Shown here: positions 11,623-22,157 of the stretch, piece by piece
Layout of the letters: every line of letters starts with the position of its first letter
Numbering within the stretch: position 1 is the first letter of the stretch
Assembly: GCA_043228905.1 (NCBI GenBank)
Contig: JBHGNT010000006.1
Span: 11,966,001-12,030,000, forward strand
DNA from: Azolla caroliniana
Lineage: Eukaryota; Polypodiophyta
Direction: 5' to 3'
DNA: 64,000 nucleotides
The notes under the pieces: model-generated
Seen by the model: only the letters and a program-made list of their open reading frames with translations
The model's database searches: none
Told to the model about the DNA's origin: nothing
Position numbers and translations under genes: made by a program

Positions 11623-12097
11623 AATGACAAGTAGGCTTGAGGAAAAATTAGTTCAAACTGTCAGGAATAGTACTAAAGCGGAGAGAATTAGTACTAAAGA
11701 AGGGAAGTACTATTAGTACTAAGAGGACGGGACTACGTAAGATTCCCGAGAGAGAAAGAGAGAAGAGGAGAGAGAGACAGTGAGGATGAGAGAGAGAGAG
11801 ATGATGATAACAGCTAATGTATTATGTGAAGGATAAGTACAAAGTGGCTAAGAGGCTTAAGACTGGCATTGAACCAATTTGGTTCAACATAATGCCTAGT
11901 GCCTTCTTTTATAGTGTTCTCAGGAGTAATCCTGAAGCTTCTAGAATGTTCTAGAGAAATCTAGAATATACATTAATTTCCTATAATAAAACTTAAATGA
12001 AAATAATATCCTACGTATTACAATAGATAGTATAATGGTCAATAGCTCGACCCATATAATATAAGGTCATGGGTTCGAGTCTTGCCATATCATGACA
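11623..12097 (-). repeat. 5' LTR of gypsy segment C
   Basis: The minus strand starts TGTCATGATATGG at 12097. U3 runs to a TATA box (TATAAAAG, about 11904-11912), then a 32-base hairpin (11865-11896), purine-rich sequence, and an ending near CTACTTGTCAT at about 11623. The start, the post-TATA hairpin and the ending resemble the LTR at 53130-53516, so both belong to related gypsy families. The 3' limit is inferred from that similarity. Confidence 0.6.
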
Positions 12098-14712
12098 CTC
12101 GTTGTAACCGAACCGCACAACAGGGTTCTTCTGGCAGGTAGATCAGCATAATTGCTCATTAGCCGATGTTGAGGCTTTCGTCGCCGGCCTAGACTTCGGT
12201 CTCGAAGACTCGTCACCACTTCCCTCGAAGTCGGACTCGCGTCGATCCGACTTGTTCCTATCCGTGTCGTATGCCGACACCTTCTTCTTCCCTTTTTCCT
12301 TGCGCATAAGACGTCTCCTCGGCTTCCTGCGCGGGGAATGCACGGCCGAGTCTCCACTACTCGCCGACTCTTCATCGGACTGGTCGAATCGACTCAGTCC
12401 TCCATCCAGTCCGCTTAACCGAAATGAAATCGGACTCTCTTCGCGGGTCCCGATTTTAGGCTCATCCGGAGGCATCTCGGCCTCGCTGACCTCATCGTCA
12501 GAACTCGGATTGGAAGTGAGGTCTACAGTCGGAGGCAAGTACCAGGACGTGTACTCGTCAAATACAACATCGCGGCTCACGCACGCTTGTTTGGTGCGAG
12601 GGTTATAACGCTTATAACCCTTCTGCTCGTCCGACTAGCCGACTAAGATACACTTCTCGACTTTCGCATACAACTTCCTCCTTTTCTCCTTTGGCACGTG
12701 CACATATGCGATGCTACCGAAAACTCTCAAGTGTCGCAGATTTGGTTTCCTTCCGAAATACAGCTCATGCGCTGACCCTTTTTCTCCGATCCAATTCTGG
12801 ATGCATACCGCGGTTCGTACCGCCTCGTCCCAATAGAACCTTGGCAAGCTCTTTTCCTCCAGCATTGCCCATGCCACTTCCACAATCGACTGATTTTTCC
12901 TCTTGGCCATGCCATTTTGCTCCGGCGTGTATCTACAACTGAATTCGCGCCGAATTCCCATCTATTGCACATAGCCGTTGAATTGACCGGAAAAGTACTC
13001 TTTTCCGCCATCCGACTACAGGCACTTGATCTTTCTTCCTGTTTCCCTTTCCACGAACCCTTTGAGGTCCCGAAAACAGTCGAAGACCTCACTCTTCTTC
13101 TCGATGAGGTAGATCCACATGTGCCGCGTATAGTCGTCGATGAAAGAGACAAAATATCGACTCCCGCCAAGACTAATGTTTTGTGCCGGTCCCCATACAT
13201 TGGAATGTATCAAGTCGAGCTTGTTCCGGGTCCAGTTATGCTCGTTTGGGAAAGGAAGTCGGTGTTGCTTCCCTAGCTGGCAGGCTTCACAAATTTGGGC
13301 AATCCGAACACCACCTGTTTCGATTGCAGGTCCTGAAGCCGTTGATAGTTGACGTGGCCTATCCGCTTGTGCCATAAATCAATATCCAACTCGACTTTTT
13401 GTCCTTTCATGAACATTGTGGTGCCACCGTCGCTAGAGTCGAGGATAAACATCCTCCCATCTCTGCGCCCTTGCGCAATAACTCGGCCTTCTTCCTCGAT
13501 GAAGCACCCGAGATGCCTAAACCGAACCTGCATCCCTTGGTCGACGATCTGCCTGACTAACACCAGGTTCGTTGTGATTGTCGGGACGTGTAACACGTTC
13601 ATGAATTTCCCTTTCTGCCCGACATGGCTCAAGGGAACTTCACCGACATGCGCGATCGGATGCGGAGTGTCATCTCCGGTTGCGACTACTCCCGGTTGCA
13701 TCGGTTTTTCCATGTGGTTTGACGCGCCGGAGTCGACGTACCGCACCTCGTCCGATTTCGGAGTGATCTTCTTCATCGAGTTTGCTTCGTGTCTCGTCAC
13801 GAAGACTGGCCCTTTTTCGGCTCCTTCGGCGTAGTGCGATCACTGCCGATTACCCTTGTCGGTCTGCATGGAACCTGATCCGAACCCGGTTCTCTCCGAG
13901 TCGGCGCGCTTTTTCCAGCACTCGCTCCCCCTATGGCCTTTCTTGCCACACTACCAGCATTCCATGGCGGATTTCCCTTGCCGGTTCTCATCGCCTCGAC
14001 TCCCCCTATTTCTGGAGGGTCCAGAGTTGTTGTCGGCATCACTTCGGTGCCTTCTTCCTTGGTCCCGTCGACCGCCTCCATTGCGCACCGACTCGCCTCG
14101 TTCACCACGACCACGGGACCTCTCTCCCTTCGTGTACAACATCTTGTTGTCGGCATGCATGCTCGTTGACGCACCCGCGTGGTTTTCCTCTATAAGGAGC
14201 ATCGACTGTAGGTCGAAAAACAACGGCTTATTCTCCCATGTACACACAGCAGTTCGGAATGCTCCGAACTTCGACGCCAGTCCCCCGAGACAAATCTACA
14301 CCATCTCGCCTTCCTCGACATTCACATCGATGGAGGCTAAGGAGTCACATATATCTTTGATCTTCGAGGTGTAATCAGCCACCGACAAGTCGTGTTGTCG
14401 TAGGTTGCTCAGCTCCTGTCAAAGTTGAAGCTTCCTGGTTGTAGTGCTTGCGGCAAACCCCAAGCATCCTTCAGCGTTTTCGCATCCTGAATGTAGCTTA
14501 GGAGTTGTTCGCCCACACAAGACGTGAAGCAGTACAATACTCTACTCGCCGACTGTTCCCACGCTGGGAAATCTCTGTGTGTCGATTTGGGTGCTATGTC
14601 ATTTGCTCCGTCAACATAGTTCCAGTAATTGTACCCGAGCAGGTACTGGTGCATCTTGTAGGACCAAGTTGTTTCTGTCGAGCTTCTCCGTCGGAAGCGA
14701 GCTAGCCATGCC
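12098..14712 (-). pseudogene. Element B gag, protease and integrase
   Basis: Reading leftward, gag starts MASSLPTEKLDRNN at about 14708 with an early frameshift. The UBN2-type gag is broken (AWEQSASRVLYCFTSCVGEQ near 14560), and a degraded zinc-knuckle region lies near 13900-13960. The protease contains YVDSGASNHM (about 13730), and the integrase zinc motif (WHKRIGHVN...CEACQLGKQH) is near 13380-13280. The core (IHSNVWGP, SDGGKEYFSGQF, PEQNGMAKRKN) runs to about 12890. It ends in an acidic linker with DVVFDEYTSWYLPP (about 12570) and the pre-RT motif NPVVRFGYNE at 12098. RT should begin here, but gypsy DNA does instead. Several stops and frameshifts are present. Confidence 0.87.
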
Positions 14713-14794
14713 TCTATCCATCGGTTTTTACCTGTTCTTATCGGTTGGTTTTTCTTTTCAAGCTATGTCGGTTGCAGAGGTTCTCAACCCTCGC

Positions 14795-14806
14795 GCTCTG
14801 ATACCA
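14795..14806 (-). other. Primer binding site of element B (initiator Met-tRNA)
   Basis: The minus strand reads TGGTATCAGAGC directly after the 5' LTR. It is complementary to the 3' end of plant initiator Met-tRNA, the usual primer of copia elements. Confidence 0.93.
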
Positions 14807-15213
14807 TGTAAAAGAATATGTGTGGAAGCAATAGAAAACCGAACACAGAAAATATGCAGGTTTAATGGAGAGCTTAGGGTATACACAGTACGCATGAGAG
14901 ACACAGAGAGAACACAGGAAAAACTCAATTCAAAATATCACTCAATTTGTACATAGGATGTGCTCAGTGAGCACTTTTATACAAGTCCATACGGACTGAC
15001 AGAAGTACTGACATGTACTTCAATGCTCACGAGTGAGCTCTACACTAATTCCCAAAATATATTCCTACGTGGAATATCTTCCCAACAGCCTCATGGTTTA
15101 CGCACCGCTACAGCGTCTCGTTGCGTACCGGTCTGTGCACCAGTTTACGCACCGGTCCGACCTAACCAATCGATCCCAACCGATCCAGCCAATGTTGAGC
15201 TTGTATCTCAACA
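14807..15213 (-). repeat. 5' LTR of element B (407 bp)
   Basis: It is nearly identical to 8335-8766 apart from the 25-base indel and scattered substitutions. A minus-strand TATA box lies at about 14971-14980. The TG...CA ends abut the PBS on one side and the CTTCG duplication on the other. Confidence 0.93.
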
Positions 15214-15218
15214 CTTCG
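15214..15218. repeat. Target-site duplication CTTCG, right copy (element B)
   Basis: It matches 8330-8334. Removing one copy and element B rejoins the integrase codons of element A in one frame (HVPK to KDQRSK). Confidence 0.93.
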
Positions 15219-16609
15219 GTACATGCATATACCCCAAACATCCGAACACCCTCAGGTGTTGGTAGGAGACATCCTTCCCTATCCACACTTTCTGTGGGAC
15301 ATCACCCTTTAGTGGTACTAAGGGAAACCTATTGATCAAATAAACAGTTGTGTACATCACCTCAGCCCAATAGGATTTTGGCAGTTTCGCATGAGAGAGC
15401 ATGCTCCTTACCCTCTCCATGATTGTTCAATTCATCCTTTCTGCAAGCCCGTTCAACTCTGGGTTCTTTGGCACTATGTATTCGATCCAAATACCTTGGC
15501 ACTTGCAGTATTCCTCGAATTGCCCTCTATACTCACCATTGTTGTCAGTTCGAACAGACTTCAACTTCCGACCTGACTCTCGTTCAGTTCTAGCTTGGAA
15601 CTCCTTGAAAACCAACAATACTTGATCCTTCGACTTCAGTACGAAGGCCCATGTCTTCTGACTATAGTCGTCGATGAACGTTAGAAAGTACTATCCACCT
15701 CGATGCGATGGAGCATCTACATAACACACATCCGTGTGTACCAGTTCCAGTGCAGCTTCTCTTCTTCGTGGTGGTCTTGTGTGGAATGCTGATCTGTTCT
15801 GCTTCCCGACTAAACACTCGACGCACTTCTCCAAGTACACTCCCTTGACTTCTGGTAGCAGCTTTTGGTCGGCTAGCAAGTGCATTCCTTTCTCACTCAT
15901 GTGGCCTAGCCTCTTATGCCATATCTCTCCTACCGAGTCGGTTGCCACATTTACTTCCGATTTGCACAATCGGGCATGCAAATCGGGCCACTATAATATT
16001 TCCTCAACAGAACTTCCACTTGCCATTCCGAAAGCTACCACTATAGCCTTCGTCATCTAACCTTCCAGTCGATATCAGATTCAATCTGATATCAAGGACA
16101 TGTCGAACATCCTTCAGAGTCAGTTGACACCCTGTCGACGTCGTCAAGCACACACTTCCAACTCCGGCCATCTTGCACTCTCCACTATCACCCATTTTCA
16201 CATAACCATGATCTCCGGCTATGTAAGTCGAGAAATACTCTCTCGACGGAGTTATGTGGAACGATGCCCTGGAATCGATCACCCAAGTGCATTCCTCACT
16301 TGCAAGATTTGGACTTGTCTGTTAATAGATGAACAACAGTTCTTCATTGCTCGTAGCAATGGCAGAACTGTTCTTCTTATCAGGAATCTTCCTGGGTTCG
16401 ACATTGTTTCTAACACCCTTGTCTTTTCTCATGTGTCGGCAGTCCTTCTAGAAGTGTCCAAGTTTACCATAGTAAAAGCACACTAGCTTACCTCTGGACT
16501 TCGATCTGTCTTGGGACTTTTCTCTCCTTGGTGGACTTCTTTGCCGGTTCCTTCCTCTGTCTGAATGTTGTGTTACATTCGACTCCGACTGGGACAGGAC
16601 TCAGACTTT
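15219..16609 (-). pseudogene. Copia element A, 5' half (zinc knuckle, protease, integrase)
   Basis: From right to left it holds a gag zinc-knuckle region (16600-16400, one Cys read as Tyr: CFYYGKLGHF). The protease follows (WVIDSRASFHITPSREYFS near 16290-16240, where the usual DSGA active site reads DSRA), then the integrase zinc motif (WHKRLGHMSEKG...CVECLVGKQN). The core (VRTDNNGEYRGQF, PELNGLAERMN) runs to HVPK at 15219. It is colinear with sister element F (19288-20560). The gag N-terminus and 5' LTR of A are missing: the sequence is replaced at about 16610 by element E material and the solo LTR D. The active-site change and the stops show that it is dead. Confidence 0.87.
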
Positions 16610-16613
16610 CCGT

Positions 16614-17504
16614 TGTCGGGGTAGTTTTGGTTCGTGCGGCGAAGTCGTGGGGACTAAGGTCAAGGGGAGTTGAAGAAACTTAACTTTTAATAAGGCTTGT
16701 ATGGTGATGATAGAATGGTTAAGGATAGTAAGACGAAGAGTTACGAGTAATGTGTGTGTGTGAGAGAGATGAGAATAGATAGAAGATAGAGACAATATAT
16801 GATTCAAGAAGCAAGATAGAGACAAAGTATGATTTAAGAAAAAAATATATATGATATGAACATGATGTATATTATGAATACAAGATTTTACCAACTTTAC
16901 AATGTTTGGTAGCAAGATGAACCCTTTCTCTACCAACCCTTGATTCAAACTCTTGACTCCAACTTGGAAACACGAGCCTCTTCACCAACAAGCTAACTTG
17001 TTTGTTTCTTTGATTATCTTATTTATCTAACTTTCTCTTGATTCCCTTTTGTTTTCCTTTCCCCTCTTTTTATAAGTATTTCTATGCATATGGTAATGTC
17101 ATGCATGTAATGCATGAGTTACATCTGATGCATGATCGCCATTTGGCGCACATGCATTGCATGTGATGCATGATAGCCATCATGCTCATTTGAGCTCCCA
17201 TGTATTGGGATAAGTATAATGATGGATATAACCCTAAAACAAATAACCTAGCTTAATGGTGTATGGTTTGTGCTTGATATACAAGGTTGAGGGTTCAAGT
17301 CCCTCAATTTTACTTAATACAATATTTAAGTTTATTCTTATATAGTGAAGCACATTCTTGACAACATTTCTAAAAACAAATAGCCTACCCTAGTGGTATA
17401 TACATTGTGCTTGGTTTATAAGGTTGTGGGTTCAAGTGTTTGAAATATTATTGAATTCAATATTTAAATTTATTTTTATATCGTGAAGCAAATCCTTCAC
17501 GACA
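16614..17504 (-). repeat. Solo LTR D (891 bp)
   Basis: The + strand reads TGTCGGGG... to ...CTTCACGACA, giving 5-bp inverted ends TGTCG/CGACA. It is flanked by CCGT on both sides (16610-16613 and 17505-17508). A minus-strand TATA box (CTTATAAAAAGAGG) lies near 17060-17072, and the long AG-rich part at 16700-16860 would be R-U5. The 5' end on the minus strand starts with an 8-bp hairpin (17481-17502). No internal region is attached, as expected after recombination between two LTRs. It carries no genes. Confidence 0.65.
17238..17500 (+). repeat. Two tandem ~137-bp units with tRNA-like A and B boxes, inside LTR D
   Basis: Unit 1 starts at 17238 and unit 2 at 17375. Each contains an A-box-like TAGCTTAATGG or TAGCCTACCC and a B-box-like GGTTCAAGTCC or GGTTCAAGTGT about 40 bases apart, then an AT-rich tail and a copy of the LTR terminus (CTTGACAACA and CTTCACGACA). 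The LTR end has thus been duplicated. There is no acceptor stem, so this is not a tRNA gene. Confidence 0.6.
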
Positions 17505-18171
17505 CCGTGTACAATCATCTACAAATGTCATGAAGTATTGGGAGCCTCCAAGGGATCTCTCAAGCATAGGCCCACATATATCTATGTGCACGAACTCTAG
17601 GGGTTGTCGTACCATTTCGTAATGGAGAGAGTGTGGACTTCGGGTCTTTTTCTCGTAGCAACAATGCTCGCAGAAGTCCATTTTTGTTTGGAGTTTTGGA
17701 ATGTAGCCAACCGCCACCAACCGATCTAAGCCGGTTGGAGACATATGGCCGAGTCGGCCATGCCATAGGTTCGGGGCGATCGTTTCGGCTACGTTCACGA
17801 CCCATTCTAGATTGATCGTCGTCATTGGATACAAGTTTTTGTACTTGTGTTTGCTTCCTATTTTTAGGTTTCCATGACTGATCATCCATGTCGACTCGTT
17901 CAGAGTCGTTCTGTACCCGTCTTCGGCTAACATATCGATGGAGACCAAACTCCTTTTCAGTACGGGTACATTCCGGACTTGGTGCATGACAATTGTGTTT
18001 CCATTTGACAATTGAATTGGTACTTCGCCAATTCCTGCGATTCTGCATTCCTGCCCATTGCCTAGTCGGACTGTGTCGTTGGCGCCGGCCAAATAGTTAG
18101 AAAACCATTCGACGTTCGGGGTTACATGAAATGTGGCACCAGAGTCCATTAACCACGTTGTGAGTCTTGCG
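17505..18171 (-). pseudogene. Copia fragment E: protease and integrase N-terminus
   Basis: One open frame on the minus strand holds the protease (TTWLMDSGATFHVTPNVEWF, intact DSGA) and the integrase zinc motif (LWHGRLGHMSPTGLDRL...CEHCCYEKKTR). The integrase core start follows (VHIDICGP, YFMTFVDDCTR) up to the LTR D boundary. It differs clearly from elements A, B, F and Q, so it is a separate copia family. It is cut at 18171 by the LTR of F and at 17505 by D. Beyond D the sequence is element A gag instead of the rest of E's integrase, so E and A were joined before D inserted. Confidence 0.85.
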
Positions 18172-18690
18172 CAGGAGGAGCCAACTGTTCGGAGAGAGCC
18201 GATAGTCGAAGATAGGGAGCAGCCGACTGATCGGATGAGTTGGTTGATTAGTAGGACTATTATTAATATTAGATAATAATAGGAATGATAGTAGTAGTGG
18301 CTACATTTGTAAATAGCCCATACAGGGTATAAGTATAAATACACTTAGGGCAAGCAGGAGAGTAATATATGTGAAAACAATGTGTGATCCTCCGTTGTTG
18401 CCAACGATAGAGGAGAGTCAAAACGTGAAGAGAGACTGAGCAAGCGGCGCCATAGCTGTGTTCTGTAACAGCATACGCCAATAGCCCTACACGGCTGATA
18501 CACTCGGTGTGGAGAGTGTTGTACTCTAATCTCGTCATTGTATATCCATTGTATAGTGAAGCTCCATTCTCTGTGGTTATCTCCCGCTTTAGGGTTTCCA
18601 CGTAAAATCTGTGTACACTTTTTCTCTGTTTCCGAACTGTGTATTTCAGTGCAATCCTTTTTTTGTCGATTGACAATTCGTTTCTCAACA
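18172..18690 (+). repeat. 5' LTR of copia element F (5' end truncated)
   Basis: It matches the LTR of element A (5881-6403, opposite strand) from about base 25 onward and ends TTTCTCAACA at 18690. A TATA box (gtataaatac) lies near 18327-18336. The first bases, TGTTGGGGATATG, are not present, so the left end is eroded or was lost when it was joined to fragment E. Confidence 0.82.
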
Positions 18691-18693
18691 AAC

Positions 18694-18706
18694 TGGTATC
18701 AGAGCT
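18694..18706 (+). other. Primer binding site of element F (initiator Met-tRNA)
   Basis: TGGTATCAGAGCT lies three bases after the LTR end. It matches the complement of the 3' end of initiator Met-tRNA. Confidence 0.92.
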
Positions 18707-18718
18707 TGAGGTGCAAGC

Positions 18719-21700
18719 ATGGAAGGAGGTGTGAGTGGTTTCCCAAGAATGATAGTTCTAAACTCTCATAACTATGCAGACTAGAAGATAAAGATGGAGG
18801 ACCTTCTCATAGTCAAAGACTTGTACGAGCTTATCGACAGAGCAGAAATACCCATGAGGGTGTTAGAGTCGGAATGGAAACTTCTTAACAGAAAGGCGGT
18901 GGCCACCATCCGACAGTGTGTCGATGTAAGTGTCCTTCAGCATGTGCCAAACAACACAAATGCCCACGAGATGTGGCAAAAGCTATCGTGTCTATATGAG
19001 ATGAAGAACGCCCTCAATAAAACCTCACTGATGAGAGCATCATTGAACACATCAGCACATTCATGGGGTATGTAAACCAACTTCCCGCAACCAAGTTTCC
19101 CCTTGATGATGCTATGCAGGCCATCTTACTGATGTGCACACTGCCGGACAACTAGGAGAATCTGGTTGTTACTCTCAGCATCTCCTGTCAAGAAGAGAAC
19201 TTGTCTTTACAAGAGGTGAAGACAAGCATCCTAAACGAGGAAGCGAGAAGGAAGGACAAGGGTTTCCTAGTCCATTCGTAGTCGAATTTGACTCAACATA
19301 TCGAGAAAGGAAGAAACCGGCAAAGGAGTCCACCAAGGAGAGAAAAGTCTCAAGCCAGGTCGAAGTCTAGAGGAAAGCTCGTGTGCTTTTATTGTGGAAA
19401 GCCTAGACATTTCCAGAAGGACTACCGACACCTTAAAAAGGAAAACAATGTCGATAATAATGTTGAACCCAGGAAGATTCCTGAAGAAAATGACACTTCA
19501 GCCATTGCTAGGAGCAATGAAGAACTTTTGTTCTTTTGTGAACAAACAAGTGCAAATCTTGCAAGTGAAGGATGCACTTGGGTGATCGACTCCGGCGCAT
19601 CCTTTCACATAACTCCGTCGAGAGAGTATTTCTCGACTTACATCGCCGGTGATCATGGTTATGTAAAGATGGGTGACATTGGGGAGTGCAAGATAGCTGG
19701 AATCGGAAGTGTCTGCCTGACGACGTCGACAAGGTGTCGACTGACTCTAAAGGTCGTTCGACACGTCCCCGATATCAGATTGAATCTGATATCAACTAGA
19801 GGACTGGAGGACAAAGACTACAATGGTAGTTTTCAGAATGGCAAGTGGAAGTTCTGCCGAGGAAACCTTATAGTGGCATGAGCACAGAAGGTAGGCACAT
19901 TGTATATGATGCAAGCCCGACTGTGCAAGTCATAAGTGAATGTGGCAGTCGACTTGGCGGGACAGATATGGCATAAGAGGCTAGGCCACATGAGTGGGAA
20001 GGGACTGCATCTGTTGGCTGACCAGAAGCTTCTACCATAAGTAAAGGGAATGCACCTGGAGAAGTGTGTCGACTGCTTGGTCGAAAAGCAAAAAAGAGCA
20101 ACATTCCACACACAGCCGCCAAGAAAAAGAGAAGTTGCACTGGAACTAGTACATACGGATGTGTGCTATGTAGATGCTCCATCACACCGAGGCGGACAGT
20201 ACTTTGTGACCTTCATCGATGACTAAAGTCGGAAGTTGTGGGCTTTCGTACTGAAGTCAAAAGATCAAGTGTTGTCGTTTTTCAAGGAGTTCCAGGCAAG
20301 AGCCGAACGGGAGTTAGGTCGGAAGTTGAAGGTTGTCCGAACCGACAATGGTGGCGAATATAAAGGGCAGTTTGAGGAATCGAATACACCATACCAAAGA
20401 CCCCTGAGTTGAATGGGCTTGCAGAGAGGATGAATCGAACAATCATGGAGAGAGTAAGGAGCTTGCTCTCTCATGCTAAACTGCCAAAATCCTATTGGGC
20501 TGGGGCGATGTATACAACTGTTTATCTGATCAACAGGTCTCCCTCAAAGCCATTGAAGGACTGGAAGCAACAGAAGTCGGAAATGACTAACCAGTCAACC
20601 TCCACTACTATCGACTTGCCATGTGAACCGACACGGTCGGTTGTTCGGAGACAGGCAGTTGGCACAGCCAATTCCGAGTTGGTCGACTCGGAGAGACCAA
20701 CCGACTATGAGTCTAAGTCAATAGTGTTGTTAAGATTGATCGAGGAATACGAATCGGAGTCAGTGGACATTCAACAACCTATCGACATGAATGAATCCGA
20801 GACGAGAGAAGAGTTGGCAGAGACATTTGAACAAGAGCCAACGAGTGGAAGGAGATACCCACTCAGTGAAAGGAGAGCACCGACGACATATGCCAGTCAA
20901 TACATCCTCTTGACTGATGAAGGTGAACCCGAGTGCTATGACGAAGCCATTGCCGACAAGCACAGAGAAAAATGGCTAAGTGGAATGTAGGATGAGATGG
21001 ACTCCCTAAATGAGAACTACACCTATGACCTAGTAGAACTACCGAAAGGTAAGAGAGCACTCAAGAATAAATGAGTCTACAAGGTGAAGACTGGAGAAGT
21101 CGATAGTGTGCCTAGGTACAAAGACCGCATTGTGGTGAAGGGTTTCCAACATAAAAAGGGCGTTGACTTTGAAGAAATATTCGCTCCAGTCGTGAAGATG
21201 ACATCTATTAAAACTGTTCTAAGCATAATTGCCAACATGGATCTAGAGATCGAACAATTGGATGTCAAGACGACATTCTTGCACGGGGGGCTGGATGAAG
21301 AGATTTACATGCAGCAACCCGAAAGCTTTGTGAAGAAAGGGAAAGAGAATCTGGTGTGTCGACTGAAGAAAAGCTTGTATGGGCTAAAACAAGGTCCACG
21401 TCAATGGTACAAGAAGTTTGAATCCTTCATGGTGGAACATGGGTTCCAGAAAACATAGGTTGATCCCTGTGTGTTCGTCAAAAGGTACGACAAAGGTGAC
21501 TTCTTGATTCTCTTGTTATATGTAGATGACATGTTGATAGTCAGTCAAGATAAATCGTTTGCCATGAAAGATCTTGGACCGACTAAACAAATTTTAGGAA
21601 TGCACATAGTTCGGGACAGAACTAAGAAACTGGTGTGGTTGTCACAAGAGAAATACGTGACGAAGATCCTAGAAAGAGTCAACATGTCGAAAGCAAAGCC

Positions 21701-22157
21701 GGTTGGCTCAATGTTGCTGACTAGCTGCAAGTTAAATGCAAAGCAATGCCCGAGAGGGGAGAAAGAAAAGGCTGAGATGAGGAAAGTACCATATGCCTCA
21801 GTTTTCGGATGTTTAATGTATGCTATGGTCTGCACGAGACCGGACATTGCATTTGCTATGGGAACATTAAGCCAATACATGAGTAATCCAAGACGAGAAC
21901 ATTGGGCAACGGTGAAATGGATACTAAGGGTGTGTGCCTTAAGTATGGTGTCGGAAAAACCATGCTCGAACGGTTTACCGACTCAGACATGTCAGGGGAT
22001 GTAGACTCAAGCCAATCCACATCAGGGTACGTGATGACCTATGCAAGGGGAGCAGTGTCGTGGCAGTCACGACTGTAGAAGTTTGTGGCTTTGTCGACCA
22101 CAGAGGTAGAGTACATGCCAGCGATAGAGGCCAGCAAGGAGCTGATTTGGGAGATAT
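18719..22157 (+). pseudogene. Copia element F gag-pol (broken)
   Basis: gag starts at the ATG at 18719 (MEGGVSGFPRMIVLNSHNY, stop soon after) and continues as a UBN2-type gag with a frameshift near 19045. A zinc knuckle (CFYCGKPRHFQKDYRH, last Cys and His altered) lies near 19385. The protease keeps DSGASFHITP near 19590. Integrase runs from about 19960 (WHKRLGHMSGKG), is frameshifted near 20378, and loses its C-terminus: SPSKPLK near 20555 jumps to DWKQQKSEM, about 80 residues shorter than in element A. RT has FLHGGLDEEIYMQQPE and YVDDMLIV near 21520; RNase H stops at KELIW (22150). The 3' LTR is missing. F is a plus-strand sister of A. Confidence 0.9.

Larger units (their letters stand above)
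9880..12097. mobile_element. Rearranged Ty3/gypsy segment C inside element B
   Basis: A 198-base sequence is repeated directly at both ends (9880-10077 and 11900-12097), each copy reading TGTCATG... on the minus strand and carrying TATAAAAGAAGGCA at its end. Between them lie gypsy protease-RT on the plus strand and a gag N-terminus on the minus strand, so part of the interior is inverted relative to the LTRs. The right copy continues leftward into R-U5-like sequence (about 11623-11899), whereas the left copy stops just after its TATA box. The flanks (GGTCG left, CTCGT right) do not form a clean 5-bp duplication. The segment occupies exactly the place where element B should have its RT domain. 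Confidence 0.75.
8335..15213 (-). mobile_element. Complete copia-type LTR retrotransposon B nested in element A
   Basis: Two direct LTRs (8335-8766 and 14807-15213) bound a 6,040-bp interior. They are flanked by identical CTTCG duplications inside the integrase frame of element A. On the minus strand the order is 5' LTR, a PBS complementary to initiator Met-tRNA, gag, protease, integrase, [gypsy segment C], RNase H, polypurine tract and 3' LTR. Both LTRs have TG...CA ends and a TATA box (TATAAAAG). The LTRs are very similar but differ by a 25-base indel and scattered substitutions, so the insertion is recent relative to A but not new. The RT domain is absent, so B could not replicate by itself now. 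Coding frames carry several stops and frameshifts. Confidence 0.93.

Noticed and set aside
17238-17320. Possible tRNA gene (A and B boxes present)
   Set aside because: No acceptor or anticodon stems can be drawn; it lies inside an LTR and is repeated in tandem.
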